Shown here: piece after piece, positions 17,811 through 26,054 of the stretch
Layout: the number at the start of each line of letters is the position of its first letter
Position numbering within the stretch: position 1 is the first letter of the stretch
Source of the DNA: JAKFEE01 sp036675815
GTDB lineage: Bacteria; Pseudomonadota; Alphaproteobacteria; Rhodospirillales; Magnetospirillaceae
NCBI GenBank assembly: GCA_036675815.1
Contig: JAKFEE010000038.1
Span: 1 to 64,000, forward strand
Length of the DNA stretch: 64,000 nt
Reading direction: 5' to 3'
Made by a program: the position numbers and the translations under genes
The notes under the pieces: model-generated
The model's input: only the letters and a program-made list of their open reading frames with translations
Database searches by the model: none
Told to the model about the DNA's origin: nothing

Positions 17811-18293
17811 ATGCCGCATAGCGACGACCGGCGCCTGATGGCGCGCTACCTGCTGTTCGGGGCCATCTTCTGCATTCTCGTGATGGCACTGGGCTATTGG
17901 CTGCACCTGGTGCCGCTGCCGGCGTTCCGCGATGCCGCCGACCGGGTGATGTTCGCGCTTCGCCTGCAGATCCTCGTCTTGCCGTGGCTGGCGGCGGCGC
18001 TGGCGGTGGCCGCCTATCGCGGCGACTCTGCGGCGGACGCTGCCCTGGTGCGCGACATGCTGGAGCAGGTGGTGCTGGCTTTCGGCGCCCATCTGGTGCT
18101 GGCGGTGATGCTGCGCGGCGAGGAGATGGTGATGGTGGCGATGCTGGCGGCGCTGTTCTGCGTCGGCCGCGCCGCTTGGTGGTTCGGCGATTCCGCCCGC
18201 CCCGGGCTCCGCGCCTTCGGCTTTGCTCTCAGCTTCTTCCCGTCGCTAGCGGCCTATGTGCTGGCGGCGCTGCTGTTGCTGTTGCGTGGCTAG
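17811..18293 (+). CDS. small membrane protein, MAPEG-like
   Basis: 160 residues with about four hydrophobic segments (YLLFGAIFCILVMALGYWL, LQILVLPWLAAALAVAAY, a pair around VVLAFGAHLVLAVML, and a C-terminal LAAYVLAALLLLLRG). Size, helix number and the motif RAAWWFGDSARPGLRAFGF fit the MAPEG family (membrane proteins related to microsomal glutathione transferase), but catalytic residues cannot be assigned by eye. It begins with ATG after an AGGG/GAGAG-rich leader and ends overlapping the convergent rlmH by four bases. Confidence 0.7.
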   Translation: MPHSDDRRLMARYLLFGAIFCILVMALGYWLHLVPLPAFRDAADRVMFALRLQILVLPWLAAALAVAAYRGDSAADAALVRDMLEQVVLAFGAHLVLAVMLRGEEMVMVAMLAALFCVGRAAWWFGDSARPGLRAFGFALSFFPSLAAYVLAALLLLLRG

Positions 18294-18748
18294 GCGCGGT
18301 GATAGGGGTGGCCCGACAGGATGCACTGCGCCCGATAGATCTGCTCGGCCAGCATGCCGCGCACCAGCATGTGCGGCCAGGTCATGGTGCCGAAGCCGAG
18401 GATCAGGTCGGCCCGGCGGCGCACCGCCTCGGCATGGCCGTCGGCGCCGCCGATAAGGAAAGCTATGTCGGGGATACCGCTGTCGCGCCAGGCGCCGATC
18501 CGGCCGGCGAAATCCTCGGACGACAGCTGCTTGCCGCGCTCGTCGAGGGCGACGACCTTGGCACCGTCGGGAATCGCCGACAGGAGCAGTTCGCCCTCGC
18601 GCCCCATGCGCTCAGGCGGGGACAGCGGGCGCTTCTCCTCGACCTCGCGCAACGCCAGCGGCCAGCTCAGCCGTTTGAGGTAATGGTCGAACAGGGCGCG
18701 CTCGGGACCCGGGCGGGCGCGCCCCACGGCGGCGACGAGAATGCGCAT
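18290..18748 (-). CDS. rlmH: 23S rRNA (pseudouridine1915-N3)-methyltransferase RlmH
   Basis: A 152-residue SPOUT methyltransferase that methylates pseudouridine 1915 in helix 69 of 23S rRNA. The knot region is intact: KVVALDERGKQLSSEDFA, then FLIGGADGHAEAVRRRADL and the C-terminal MTWPHMLVRGMLAEQIYRA with the GHPYHR tail. It lies downstream of rsfS and nadD on the same strand with 25 bases between stop and start, the classic nadD-rsfS-rlmH order. Confidence 0.97.
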   Translation of the reverse strand: MRILVAAVGRARPGPERALFDHYLKRLSWPLALREVEEKRPLSPPERMGREGELLLSAIPDGAKVVALDERGKQLSSEDFAGRIGAWRDSGIPDIAFLIGGADGHAEAVRRRADLILGFGTMTWPHMLVRGMLAEQIYRAQCILSGHPYHRA

Positions 18749-18773
18749 GGCCGACGCCTTCAGCCGGTCATGC

Positions 18774-19151
18774 TCAGGCCACGCCGGCGTGCTGCTCCAG
18801 GACCGGCTGGCTGACCCCCCACATCTTCTCGAGATTGTAGAAGGCGCGCACCTCGGGGCGGAACAGGTGGACGATGATGTCGCCCCCGTCGATCAGCACC
18901 CAGTCGCACTGCTGCATCCCCTCGGCGGAGACGCGCAATCCGGCATGCTTCAGCTTCTCGATCAGGTGCTCGGCCATGGCGCCGACCTGGCGTTGGGATC
19001 GCCCGCTGGCGATCACGAGGTGGTCGGCGATGCTGGACTTGCCGCGGAGGTCGATGACGATGATGTGTTCGGCCTTGTCGTCGTCCAGCGATGTCGTGAC
19101 GACTTCGACCAGCTTGTCCGGATCATACGGACGGGTACTCAGTGGTTGAAT
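18774..19151 (-). CDS. rsfS: ribosome silencing factor RsfS
   Basis: A 125-residue protein that binds L14 and blocks subunit joining in stationary phase. The conserved LVEVVTTSLDDDKAEHIIV and IDLRGKSSIADHLVIASG segments lie upstream of the first ATG/GTG/TTG in this frame (a GTG at 19016), so that codon cannot be the true start. The frame stays open through an ATT at 19151-19149, placed six bases after a perfect AAAGGAG ribosome site. I infer initiation at this ATT. The site lies inside the 3' end of nadD, whose stop is 28 bases further on, so the two are translationally linked. Confidence 0.92.
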   Translation of the reverse strand: MQPLSTRPYDPDKLVEVVTTSLDDDKAEHIIVIDLRGKSSIADHLVIASGRSQRQVGAMAEHLIEKLKHAGLRVSAEGMQQCDWVLIDGGDIIVHLFRPEVRAFYNLEKMWGVSQPVLEQHAGVA

Positions 19152-19785
19152 GGTGTTCTCCTTTCAGTTCCTGCCCTCCGTGCCCCCGCCTGGCCCGGAT
19201 CTGCGTGGCCGAGGCGGGATGCAGCCGCGTGTGCAGGAAAAGCCATGCCGGCGGCGGCGTGTCGACCAGGATCTTGGCTTGCCGTTCGGGCAGGCGTTTG
19301 CTGGCGAATCGCCGCGCGGCCTTGCCGGCAAGCGCCCTAGAAGAATATGAATTCCGGTCGAAAATCGCAATGGCCGCGCTGTGGAAGATGGTCTCCCAGC
19401 GCCTCCACTGCGGAATCTGCGCCAGATTGTCAGCGCCCATCAGCCAAACGAAGCGAACATTGGGAAAGCGCCGGCGCAGAGCCGCCAAGGTATCGGCGGT
19501 GTAGCGCGTGCCCAGATGCGCCTCGATGGCGGTGGCATGGATGCGCGGATGCCGCGCCACCCTGGCCGCCTCCGCCAGGCGCTCGGGCAGCGGCGACATG
19601 CCTCGTGCGGGCTTCAGCGGGTTCTGCGGCGACACCAGCCACCACACCTCGTCCAGGCCCAGCCGGCGCAGGGCCAAAAGGCTGATGTGGCGATGGCCGT
19701 AATGGGCAGGATTGAACGAGCCGCCGAGCAGCCCGATCCCACGGTGCAGGCGATGCCCCGTGGGATTGGGCGGCAGGGTCGGCAT
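19123..19785 (-). CDS. nadD: nicotinate-mononucleotide adenylyltransferase
   Basis: 220 residues from the ATG at 19785 (ATG codons at 19797 and 19803 would overlap the parE-like gene). NadD adenylates nicotinate mononucleotide in NAD synthesis. The nucleotide-binding signatures are present: IGLLGGSFNPAHYGHRHIS at the start, WLVSPQNPLK, FVWLMGADNLAQIPQWRRW, and SATQIRARR near the C terminus (normally followed by R/G). Its 3' end contains the rsfS ribosome site and start. It sits immediately after a toxin-antitoxin pair rather than after proA directly. Confidence 0.95.
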   Translation of the reverse strand: MPTLPPNPTGHRLHRGIGLLGGSFNPAHYGHRHISLLALRRLGLDEVWWLVSPQNPLKPARGMSPLPERLAEAARVARHPRIHATAIEAHLGTRYTADTLAALRRRFPNVRFVWLMGADNLAQIPQWRRWETIFHSAAIAIFDRNSYSSRALAGKAARRFASKRLPERQAKILVDTPPPAWLFLHTRLHPASATQIRARRGHGGQELKGEHHSTTEYPSV

Positions 19786-19786
19786 C

Positions 19787-20065
19787 TCAGGCCTCATCCT
19801 CATGGCCGTGACGAACGGCGAGGATGCGGACGATGCCCTGCTCCTGGTCGATGCGGTAGGTGATCAGATAGGGTGTTCCTTGGGCCGGCATCCGCCGCAG
19901 TCCCCGCCCTCGATTACGACAGCGCTGCGGCATCCGCCCCAAGCTGGTCGCCGCCTGGCGCAGTCGACTGCCGACATCGACAGCGGCTTGGGGATTGAGT
20001 GAGTTCAGATATGACAACACACCGTTCAATGCTCGGAGCGCGCGCGGCGACCAGACGATCCTCAT
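19787..20065 (-). CDS. ParE/RelE-type toxin
   Basis: A 92-residue toxin of the RelE/ParE superfamily (RNase-like or gyrase-poisoning fold). The start VWSPRALRALNGVLSYLNSLNPQAA is the typical amphipathic N-terminal helix pair, and LRRMPAQGTPYLITYRIDQEQGIVRILAVRHG gives the antiparallel strands and the terminal R/H motif. It overlaps the upstream antitoxin by four bases, the usual TA arrangement. Its stop is immediately before nadD, so it shares that transcript. Gyrase versus mRNA target cannot be decided from sequence. Confidence 0.9.
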   Translation of the reverse strand: MRIVWSPRALRALNGVLSYLNSLNPQAAVDVGSRLRQAATSLGRMPQRCRNRGRGLRRMPAQGTPYLITYRIDQEQGIVRILAVRHGHEDEA

Positions 20066-20265
20066 TTACCTTTGGTGTTGGCGGCGAGCATTCGGTCCAA
20101 TTCTGTCATAAACCACGCCATTACCTCTTCATGCGGAATGGCCAGCCCGGCATCCGCTTCGGCGATCGCCTCTTCCAGCTCTTCCCGCTCCTCCTCCGAG
20201 AGGCTTGCCCACCAATCCTCGTGGCTGTCTTGCATCTTGGCTTCGTTCTGCGGCTTCGGCTGCAT
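20062..20265 (-). CDS. antitoxin partner of the ParE-type toxin
   Basis: A 67-residue, very acidic protein (SLSEEEREELEEAIAEADAG) with a second amphipathic helix (IPHEEVMAWFMTELDRML), ending in a basic tail. Small acidic proteins of this form, overlapping a ParE toxin by four bases, are antitoxins that neutralise the toxin and usually repress the operon. An internal ATG ten codons in is an alternative start. It is inserted between proA and nadD. Confidence 0.82.
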   Translation of the reverse strand: MQPKPQNEAKMQDSHEDWWASLSEEEREELEEAIAEADAGLAIPHEEVMAWFMTELDRMLAANTKGK

Positions 20266-20327
20266 GTCAGGTATCCCTTGGCCTTACCGTCCGCAAGTCT
20301 GCGCCCCAACCGGCCCTGGCGCAAGCC

Positions 20328-21590
20328 TTAGCCCGGCCGGATCTGCCCCGCGCCGTGGACCACGTATTTGAAGGTGCACAGCTGCTCGACACCGACCGGG
20401 CCGCGGGCGTGCAGCTTGCCGGTGGAGATGCCGATCTCGGCGCCCATGCCGAACTCGCCGCCGTCGGCGAACTGGGTCGAGGCGTTGTGTAGGACGATGG
20501 CGCTGTCGCAGCCGTCGAGGAAGGCCTGCGCCGCCGCGGCATCATCGGTGATGATCGCCTCGGTGTGTTGCGAGCCATGGCGGTTGACGTGCTCGACCGC
20601 CGCGTCGACACCGTCGACCACCTTCACCGCGATGATGGCGTCCAGGTATTCGGTGCGCCAGTCGTCGTCGCTGGCGGCGATGACGCGCGGATCGACGCGC
20701 TGCGCCGCCGCGTCGCCGCGCACTTCGCAACCGGCCTCCAGCAGGTCCTCGACCAGCACCGGCAGATGCGTCGCGGCCACGCGGGCGTCAACCAGTAGGG
20801 TTTCGGTGGCGCCACAGATGCCGGTGCGGCGCATCTTGGCATTCATCACCACCCGCCGCGCCATCTCCAGGTCGGCGGCGCCGTCGACATAGGTGTGGCA
20901 GATGCCTTCCAGGTGCTGGAACAGCGGCACCTTGCTCTCGGCGGTGATGCGCTCGATCAGCGAGCGACCGCCGCGCGGCACGATCACGTCAATGTATTGC
21001 ACCGCCGTCAGCATGGCGCCGACGAAGGCGCGATCCGTGGTCGGCGCCATCTGGATGCAGTCGGCCGGCAGTTTGGCCGCCTCGAGGCCCTGGCGCAGGC
21101 ACGCCATGATGGCGCCAGAGGACTGGAAGCTTTCGGAGCCGCCGCGCAGGATGGCGGCATTGCCAGATTTGAGGCACAGGGCGCCGGCATCGGCGGTGAC
21201 GTTGGGCCGGCTCTCGTAGATGATGCCGATCACCCCCAGCGGCACGGCGACGCGGCTGATGATCAGGCCGTTGGGCCGCGTCCACTCGGCCAGGCTGCGG
21301 CCGACCGGGTCGGGCAGGGCGGCAATGTCCTCCAGGCCCTTGGCCATGGCCTCGATTCGCGCGTCGTTCAGCAGCAGGCGGTCGAGCATGGCCTTGGACA
21401 GGCCCTTGGCCTCGCCGGCGGCCATGTCGGTGGCGTTGGCCGCCTTGATCGCCGCGGCGCCGGCGCGCAGGGCGGCGGCGGCGGCCACCAGCGCCTGGTT
21501 CTTCTGCTCGGCCGAGGCGCGGGCCAGCACGCGGCCGGCGGACTTGGCGCGCTGACCGAGATTGGTGATGAGGCTGGCGACGTCGGTCAT
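20328..21590 (-). CDS. proA: gamma-glutamyl phosphate reductase
   Basis: 420 residues; reduces gamma-glutamyl phosphate to the semialdehyde in proline synthesis. Aldehyde-dehydrogenase-like fold with VPLGVIGIIYESRPNVT, the GNAAILRGGSE loop, the catalytic-cysteine region MRRTGICGATETLLV, and the C-terminal STQFADGGEFGMGAEIGIST signature. The chosen ATG at 21590 gives the standard MTDVASLI start; an open frame upstream adds 23 non-conserved residues. It lies 13 bases after proB and is co-transcribed with it. Confidence 0.98.
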   Translation of the reverse strand: MTDVASLITNLGQRAKSAGRVLARASAEQKNQALVAAAAALRAGAAAIKAANATDMAAGEAKGLSKAMLDRLLLNDARIEAMAKGLEDIAALPDPVGRSLAEWTRPNGLIISRVAVPLGVIGIIYESRPNVTADAGALCLKSGNAAILRGGSESFQSSGAIMACLRQGLEAAKLPADCIQMAPTTDRAFVGAMLTAVQYIDVIVPRGGRSLIERITAESKVPLFQHLEGICHTYVDGAADLEMARRVVMNAKMRRTGICGATETLLVDARVAATHLPVLVEDLLEAGCEVRGDAAAQRVDPRVIAASDDDWRTEYLDAIIAVKVVDGVDAAVEHVNRHGSQHTEAIITDDAAAAQAFLDGCDSAIVLHNASTQFADGGEFGMGAEIGISTGKLHARGPVGVEQLCTFKYVVHGAGQIRPG

Positions 21591-21603
21591 GTCTCTTCTC
21601 GCC

Positions 21604-22719
21604 CTATTCCACCACCAGATCGTCCCGGTGGATGATCTCCTCGCGGCCACGATAACCAAGGATGGTCTCGAAGTCGGCGCTCTTGTGGCCGATGATCAGC
21701 TTGGCATCCTCGGAGGAATAGGCCGACAGGCCGCGGGCCAGGGTGCGACCGTCGCCATTGCGGACCACGACGGCGTCGCCGCGCTCGAAGCTGCCCTCGA
21801 CCACGCGCACGCCGGCCGGCAGCAGCGAGCGGCCCTGGCGCAGTGCGGCGGCGGCGCCGTCGTCGACGACGAAGGCACCGGCCGGCTTGATCGAGCCGGC
21901 GATCCAGCGCTTGCGTGCCGTCAGCGGCGATTGGCGCGGTACGAACCAGGTGCAACGGCCGCCATTGGCGATGGCCTGCAGCGGATGCAGCGGCTTTCCC
22001 GGCGCGATGGCCATGCGGCAGCCGGCGCCGAGCGCAATGCGGGCCGCCATCAACTTGGTGACCATGCCGCCCGAGCCGTAGCCCGAGCCGGGATCGCCCG
22101 CCATCGCCTCGATCTCGGGCGTCAGCTCCTCGATCAGGGGCAGGAAGCGCGCCGCCGGGTCCTTGCGCGGGTCGGCGGTGTAGAGGCCGTCGATGTCGGA
22201 AAACAGCACCAGCGTGTCGGCGACGATCATCTGGGCGACGCGCGCCGCCAAGCGGTCATTGTCGCCGAAGCGGATCTCCTGGGTCGCCACCGTGTCGTTC
22301 TCGTTGATCACCGGCACGGCGCCGAGCTTGAGCAGTGTTTCAAGGGTCGAGCGGGCGTTGAGGTAGCGGCGCCGATCCTCGGAATCGTCCACCGTCAGCA
22401 GCACCTGGGCCACGGTCAGGCCGTGGCGGTGCAGCGCTTCCTGATAGGCGTGGGCGAGCCGGATCTGGCCGGTGGCGGCGGCGGCCTGCTTCTCTTCCAG
22501 GCGCAGCGGCCCGTCGGGCAGGCCGAGGGGGCGGCGGCCGATGGCGACGGCGCCCGAGGTGACGACGACCACCTCGGTGCCGCGCGCCCGCGCCGCGGCG
22601 AGGTCGTCGCACAGCGATTCCAGCCAGGCGCGGTGAATCTGGCCGCTGCCCTGATCGACCAGCAGCGCCGAGCCGATCTTGATGATCAGCCGCCGGGCCT
22701 TGACGAGACTACTGGGCAT
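21604..22719 (-). CDS. proB: glutamate 5-kinase
   Basis: 371 residues; phosphorylates glutamate in the first step of proline synthesis and is normally feedback-inhibited by proline. The amino-acid kinase domain shows LIIKIGSALLVDQ, VVVVTSGAVAIGRR, VPVINENDTVATQEIRFGDND and GSGYGSGGMVTKL. The C-terminal PUA domain (about 280-365; ERGDAVVVRNGDGRTLARGLSAYSSE) is present. The start overlaps the 3' end of obgE by 11 bases, making obgE-proB-proA one operon. Confidence 0.98.
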   Translation of the reverse strand: MPSSLVKARRLIIKIGSALLVDQGSGQIHRAWLESLCDDLAAARARGTEVVVVTSGAVAIGRRPLGLPDGPLRLEEKQAAAATGQIRLAHAYQEALHRHGLTVAQVLLTVDDSEDRRRYLNARSTLETLLKLGAVPVINENDTVATQEIRFGDNDRLAARVAQMIVADTLVLFSDIDGLYTADPRKDPAARFLPLIEELTPEIEAMAGDPGSGYGSGGMVTKLMAARIALGAGCRMAIAPGKPLHPLQAIANGGRCTWFVPRQSPLTARKRWIAGSIKPAGAFVVDDGAAAALRQGRSLLPAGVRVVEGSFERGDAVVVRNGDGRTLARGLSAYSSEDAKLIIGHKSADFETILGYRGREEIIHRDDLVVE

Positions 22720-23749
22720 CTCCGAAATCCCCCGACGGCGTGCCCTCTTCGCGCTCGGCGCGCGCGTCCTTGACGTGGTGGAGCAGGGTGGCCAGCACGT
22801 CCTTGAGCCCGATGCCGGCGATGCCCGACAGCGTGAACACCTCGCCGCTGCTGGCCTCGCGCAGGGCCGCCATCTTCTGCTCGATGTCCTCGGGCGTCAG
22901 CGCGTCGCACTTGTTGAGCGCCACCACCTCGGGCTTACCCTCGAGTCCGGCGCCATAGGCGGCCAGCTCGTCGCGCACCACGTGGTACGCCTGGGCGACG
23001 TCCTCCTCGGTGCCGTCGACCAGATGCAACAGCACGCCGCAACGCTCGATGTGGCCGAGGAAGCGGTCGCCGATGCCCACCCCTTCGTGCGCCCCCTCGA
23101 TGATACCGGGGATGTCGGCGATGACGAATTCCTCGCCGCCCAGATAGACCACGCCCAGATTGGGATGCAGGGTGGTGAACGGATAGGCGGCGATCTTCGG
23201 CCGGGCGCGGGTGGTCGCCGCCAGGAAGGTCGACTTGCCGGCATTGGGTAGCCCGACCAGGCCGGCATCGGCGATCAGCTTGAGGCGCAGCCACACCCAG
23301 GTTTCCTGGCCGGGCCAGCCGGAATCGGCGCGCCGCGGCGCCTGGTTGGTCGAGGTCTTGTAGTGCTGGTTGCCGAAGCCGCCGTCACCGCCGCGCAATA
23401 ACACCAGACGCTGGCCCGCCTTGGTCAGGTCGGCCAGCACCGTCTCGCGGTCCTCGTCGAGAACCTGGGTGCCCTCGGGCACCTTGATCACCACGTCGTC
23501 GCCCTTGCCGCCGGTGCGGTTGCGGCCCATGCCGTGGTGGCCCTTCTGGGCCTTGAAGTGCTGCTGATAGCGGAAATCGATCAGGGTGTTGAGATTGGCG
23601 ACGCATTCGAAGACGACGTCGCCGCCACGGCCGCCGTCGCCGCCGTCGGGGCCGCCGTATTCGATGAACTTCTCGCGGCGGAACGAGCAGGCGCCGGCGC
23701 CGCCGTCACCGCTCTGGACGTAGATCTTGACCTGATCGAGGAATTTCAT
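22709..23749 (-). CDS. obgE: GTPase Obg (CgtA)
   Basis: A 346-residue ribosome-associated GTPase acting in 50S assembly and stress response. The glycine-rich Obg fold (MKFLDQVKIYVQSGDGGAG, GGDGGRGGDVVF) is followed by the G domain: G1 GLPNAGKSTFLAA, G3 DIPGIIEGAHEGVGIGDRFL, and G4 ALNKCDAL. There is no long C-terminal extension, as expected in proteobacteria. A repeat and a terminator lie in the 172-base gap between it and rpmA, so obgE may need its own promoter there. Confidence 0.98.
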   Translation of the reverse strand: MKFLDQVKIYVQSGDGGAGACSFRREKFIEYGGPDGGDGGRGGDVVFECVANLNTLIDFRYQQHFKAQKGHHGMGRNRTGGKGDDVVIKVPEGTQVLDEDRETVLADLTKAGQRLVLLRGGDGGFGNQHYKTSTNQAPRRADSGWPGQETWVWLRLKLIADAGLVGLPNAGKSTFLAATTRARPKIAAYPFTTLHPNLGVVYLGGEEFVIADIPGIIEGAHEGVGIGDRFLGHIERCGVLLHLVDGTEEDVAQAYHVVRDELAAYGAGLEGKPEVVALNKCDALTPEDIEQKMAALREASSGEVFTLSGIAGIGLKDVLATLLHHVKDARAEREEGTPSGDFGDAQ

Positions 23750-23759
23750 GCTTTGCCGC

Positions 23760-23834
23760 CGTCATTCCCGCGAAAGCGGGAAACCATTAACACAAGCTTC
23801 TGGAAAATGGATGCCCGCCTGCGCGGGCATGACG
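23760..23834. repeat. dispersed intergenic repeat (two hairpins, CGTCAT/ATGACG ends)
   Basis: Two adjacent hairpins lie between rpmA and obgE: TCCCGCGAAAGCGGGA in the left half and ATGCCCGCCTGCGCGGGCAT in the right half. Together they are bounded by CGTCAT (23760) and ATGACG (23834) as terminal inverted repeats. This layout matches a short palindromic element commonly scattered between genes of alphaproteobacteria (established knowledge, recalled). Only one copy is in the window. Confidence 0.7.
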
Positions 23835-23861
23835 CCCTTTCCTTTTTCTTCTCTGGAGCAC

Positions 23862-23893
23862 CAAAAAGGGGAATGGCGCCGGCCATTCCCCTT
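23862..23893 (-). terminator. intrinsic terminator of rplU-rpmA
   Basis: A 12-bp perfect stem AAGGGGAATGGC / GCCATTCCCCTT (23866-23877 with 23882-23893) with a four-base loop. On the minus strand it is followed by a T run. It lies directly downstream of rpmA. Confidence 0.88.
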
Positions 23894-23921
23894 GATCGGA
23901 TGCACGATAGGGCGAGTCCGC

Positions 23922-24191
23922 TTACTCGGCGGCCTGCGCCTCCGGCTCGACGACGACGAAGGTGCGGCCCAACGCCTTGTGGCGGAACGCGACGCGACCC
24001 TGGACCTTGGCGAACAGCGTGTGGTCCTTGCCCATGCCGACATTGGCGCCGGGGTAGAACTTGGTGCCGCGCTGGCGCACGATGATGTTGCCGGGGATCA
24101 CCTGCTCGCCGCCGAACTTCTTCACGCCCAGGCGCTGGCCGGCTGAGTCGCGGCCGTTGCGGGACGAGCCGCCTGCCTTTTTGTGAGCCAT
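23922..24191 (-). CDS. rpmA: 50S ribosomal protein L27
   Basis: 89 residues. The N-terminal MAHKKAGGSSRNGRDSAGQ, which reaches the peptidyl-transferase centre, is followed by RLGVKKFGGEQVIPGNIIVRQRGTKFYPGANVG. The protein begins directly without the cleaved leader seen in Firmicutes. It lies 15 bases after rplU in the conserved rplU-rpmA operon and ends at an intrinsic terminator. Confidence 0.99.
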   Translation of the reverse strand: MAHKKAGGSSRNGRDSAGQRLGVKKFGGEQVIPGNIIVRQRGTKFYPGANVGMGKDHTLFAKVQGRVAFRHKALGRTFVVVEPEAQAAE

Positions 24192-24206
24192 GGTGCTACT
24201 CCTACC

Positions 24207-24509
24207 TTACGCGCCGGCGATATCGGTGATGCGCAGGACCGTCAGCTGCTGGCGATGGCCCTTCTTGCGGCGATAGTTCTGGCGGCGCTTCTTCTTGAAG
24301 ACGATGACCTTGTCGCCCTTGCCCTGCTCGAGGACGGTGGCGGTGACGGCGGCGCCAGCAACGGTGGGGGTGCCGATCTTCTCACCGACCACCAGCACTT
24401 CGTCCAGCTTCACGGTGGCGCCAGCTTCGCCCGGCAGCTTCTCGACGACGATGACGTCGTCCTTGGCGACCCTGTACTGCTTGCCGCCGGTCTTGATGAC
24501 TGCGAACAT
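24207..24509 (-). CDS. rplU: 50S ribosomal protein L21
   Basis: 100 residues, start MFAVIKTGGKQYRVA, with the basic loop KKKRRQNYRRKKGHRQQ that binds 23S rRNA helix 46. The ATG at 24509 gives the family start; an in-frame ATG at 24527 adds six unconserved residues. It is first in the rplU-rpmA operon, and the 86-base gap to the MFS gene must hold its promoter. Confidence 0.99.
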   Translation of the reverse strand: MFAVIKTGGKQYRVAKDDVIVVEKLPGEAGATVKLDEVLVVGEKIGTPTVAGAAVTATVLEQGKGDKVIVFKKKRRQNYRRKKGHRQQLTVLRITDIAGA

Positions 24510-24595
24510 TTCGGTTCTACCACTCAAACGAATAGGAAGCGGCCGACGCCCGTCCGCCGCGAGAGGGCGTCACTATACCCAGGGTGCCGCGTGAG

Positions 24596-25822
24596 TCAAT
24601 CGGGAAACTTCGCCGCTTCCAGGCGATCGACACGGCGCAGGCCGGGGAACCACCACGCCCACAGCGCCACCACGGCCAGGGTGCCGAGGCCGCCGACCAC
24701 CACCGACGGCACCACGCCCCACCACGCGGCGGTGGCGCCCGACTCGAACTCGCCCAACTCGTTGGAGGCGCCGATGAACACCATGTTGACGGCGCTCACC
24801 CGGCCGCGCATGGCGTCGGGCGTGGCGATCTGCACCAGGGTCTGGCGCACGACGACGCTGATCATGTCGCTGGCACCCAGCACCACCAGGGCGGCCAGCG
24901 ACAGCCACAGCGTCTCCGACAGGGCGAAGACGACGGTGGCGGCGCCGAACACCGCCACCGACAGCAGCATCTTGGTGCCGGCATGGCGGCCGAGCGAACG
25001 GTGGGCCAGCCACAGCGCCATGGCCAGGGCGCCGACGGCGGGGGCGCTGCGCAGCAGCCCCAGGCCCAGCGGGCCGACGGCCAGGATGTCGCGGGCATAG
25101 ACCGGCAGCAGGGCGGTGGCGCCGCCGAACAGCACGGCGAACAGGTCGAGCGAGATGGCGCCGAGGATGGCGCGCCGCGCCCTGACATAGCGCAGCCCCT
25201 CGAAGATGGCGGCTGCACTGAAGCGGCCGGAGCGCTCGACCACGCGCGCCTGCACCATCCCCACCAATACGGCCGAGACGGCCAATAGCGCCGTGGCGCT
25301 GCCATAGACGACGGTGGCGCCGAAGGCATAGAGAAGGCCGCCCAGCGCCGGGCCGCCGATCACCGCCGCTTGCCAGGCGCTGGAGTTCAGCGCCACCGCC
25401 TGGGGAAAATGCTCGGCCGGGACCAGCAGGGGGATCAGCGACTGGCCGGCCGGGCCGAGGAAGGCGCGGGCGGTGGCGGCGATCACCAGCACGGCATAGA
25501 CGGCCTCGACCGGCGGCGGCCTTTCCAAAGCCAGCAGCAGGAGCAGCAGCGCGGCGACGGCGTTGGCAATGGTGCACAGGCGGATGATCTGGATGCGCTC
25601 GAAACGGTCGGCGACATAGCCGGCCGGCAGGGTGAGCAGGAACACCGGCAGGAACTGCACCAGGCCGCTGATGCCGAGGTCCCAGGGATCGCCGGTGATG
25701 TCGTAGACCTGCCAGCCCACGGCCACGGTGACCATCTGCATGGCGACGGCCGCCAGCAGGCGTGCCAACAGATACAGGCGATAATTGCGGTGCGCCAGCA
25801 CGGCGCGCGCGGCGAAGGCCAT
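24596..25822 (-). CDS. MFS exporter (EntS-like)
   Basis: 408 residues with about twelve membrane helices. Order and motifs (NYRLYLLARLLAAVAMQMVTVAVGWQVYD, FLLTLPAGYVADRFERIQII, FLGPAGQSLIPLLVPAEHFPQAVALNSS) match the MFS_3/EntS group of drug or siderophore exporters. The substrate cannot be read from sequence. No siderophore genes are nearby. It ends 86 bases before rplU on the same strand. Confidence 0.88.
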   Translation of the reverse strand: MAFAARAVLAHRNYRLYLLARLLAAVAMQMVTVAVGWQVYDITGDPWDLGISGLVQFLPVFLLTLPAGYVADRFERIQIIRLCTIANAVAALLLLLLALERPPPVEAVYAVLVIAATARAFLGPAGQSLIPLLVPAEHFPQAVALNSSAWQAAVIGGPALGGLLYAFGATVVYGSATALLAVSAVLVGMVQARVVERSGRFSAAAIFEGLRYVRARRAILGAISLDLFAVLFGGATALLPVYARDILAVGPLGLGLLRSAPAVGALAMALWLAHRSLGRHAGTKMLLSVAVFGAATVVFALSETLWLSLAALVVLGASDMISVVVRQTLVQIATPDAMRGRVSAVNMVFIGASNELGEFESGATAAWWGVVPSVVVGGLGTLAVVALWAWWFPGLRRVDRLEAAKFPD

Positions 25823-25964
25823 GCCCCTGCTTTACCCGCCGCGGCGCCGCGGCACAAGGGCGGGCGGGGGGCGTTTCGCAGAGTGGCGGCGGCGGCGAAA
25901 ACGCGGTTGCGGCGCCTCGCGGCTTAGGCTACAGTCCGCGCCTCCCCAGTCGGGGGGCCGCTAA

Positions 25965-26054
25965 GGAGGGGTGCCAGAGCGGTCGAATGGGCCGGTCTCG
26001 AAAACCGGTGTGGGGGTAACCTCACCGTGGGTTCGAATCCCACCCCCTCCGCCA
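25965..26054 (+). tRNA. tRNA-Ser (anticodon CGA)
   Basis: A 90-base type II tRNA including an encoded CCA. The acceptor stem GGAGGGG pairs with CCCCTCC (26044-26050), with discriminator G at 26051 and CCA at 26052-26054. The D arm contains GCCAGAGCGGTCGAATGGG. The anticodon stem is CCGGT/ACCGG around loop CTCGAAA, giving anticodon CGA, which reads UCG serine. A long variable arm (GTGGGGGTAACCTCAC) and the T arm with GTTCGAATCC complete it. The accessory island begins right after it, as at many tRNA insertion points. Confidence 0.97.

Noticed and set aside
15379..17838. An 819-codon plus-strand frame
   Set aside because: It lies wholly antisense to hrpB, which has all helicase motifs; no domain or ribosome site supports it.
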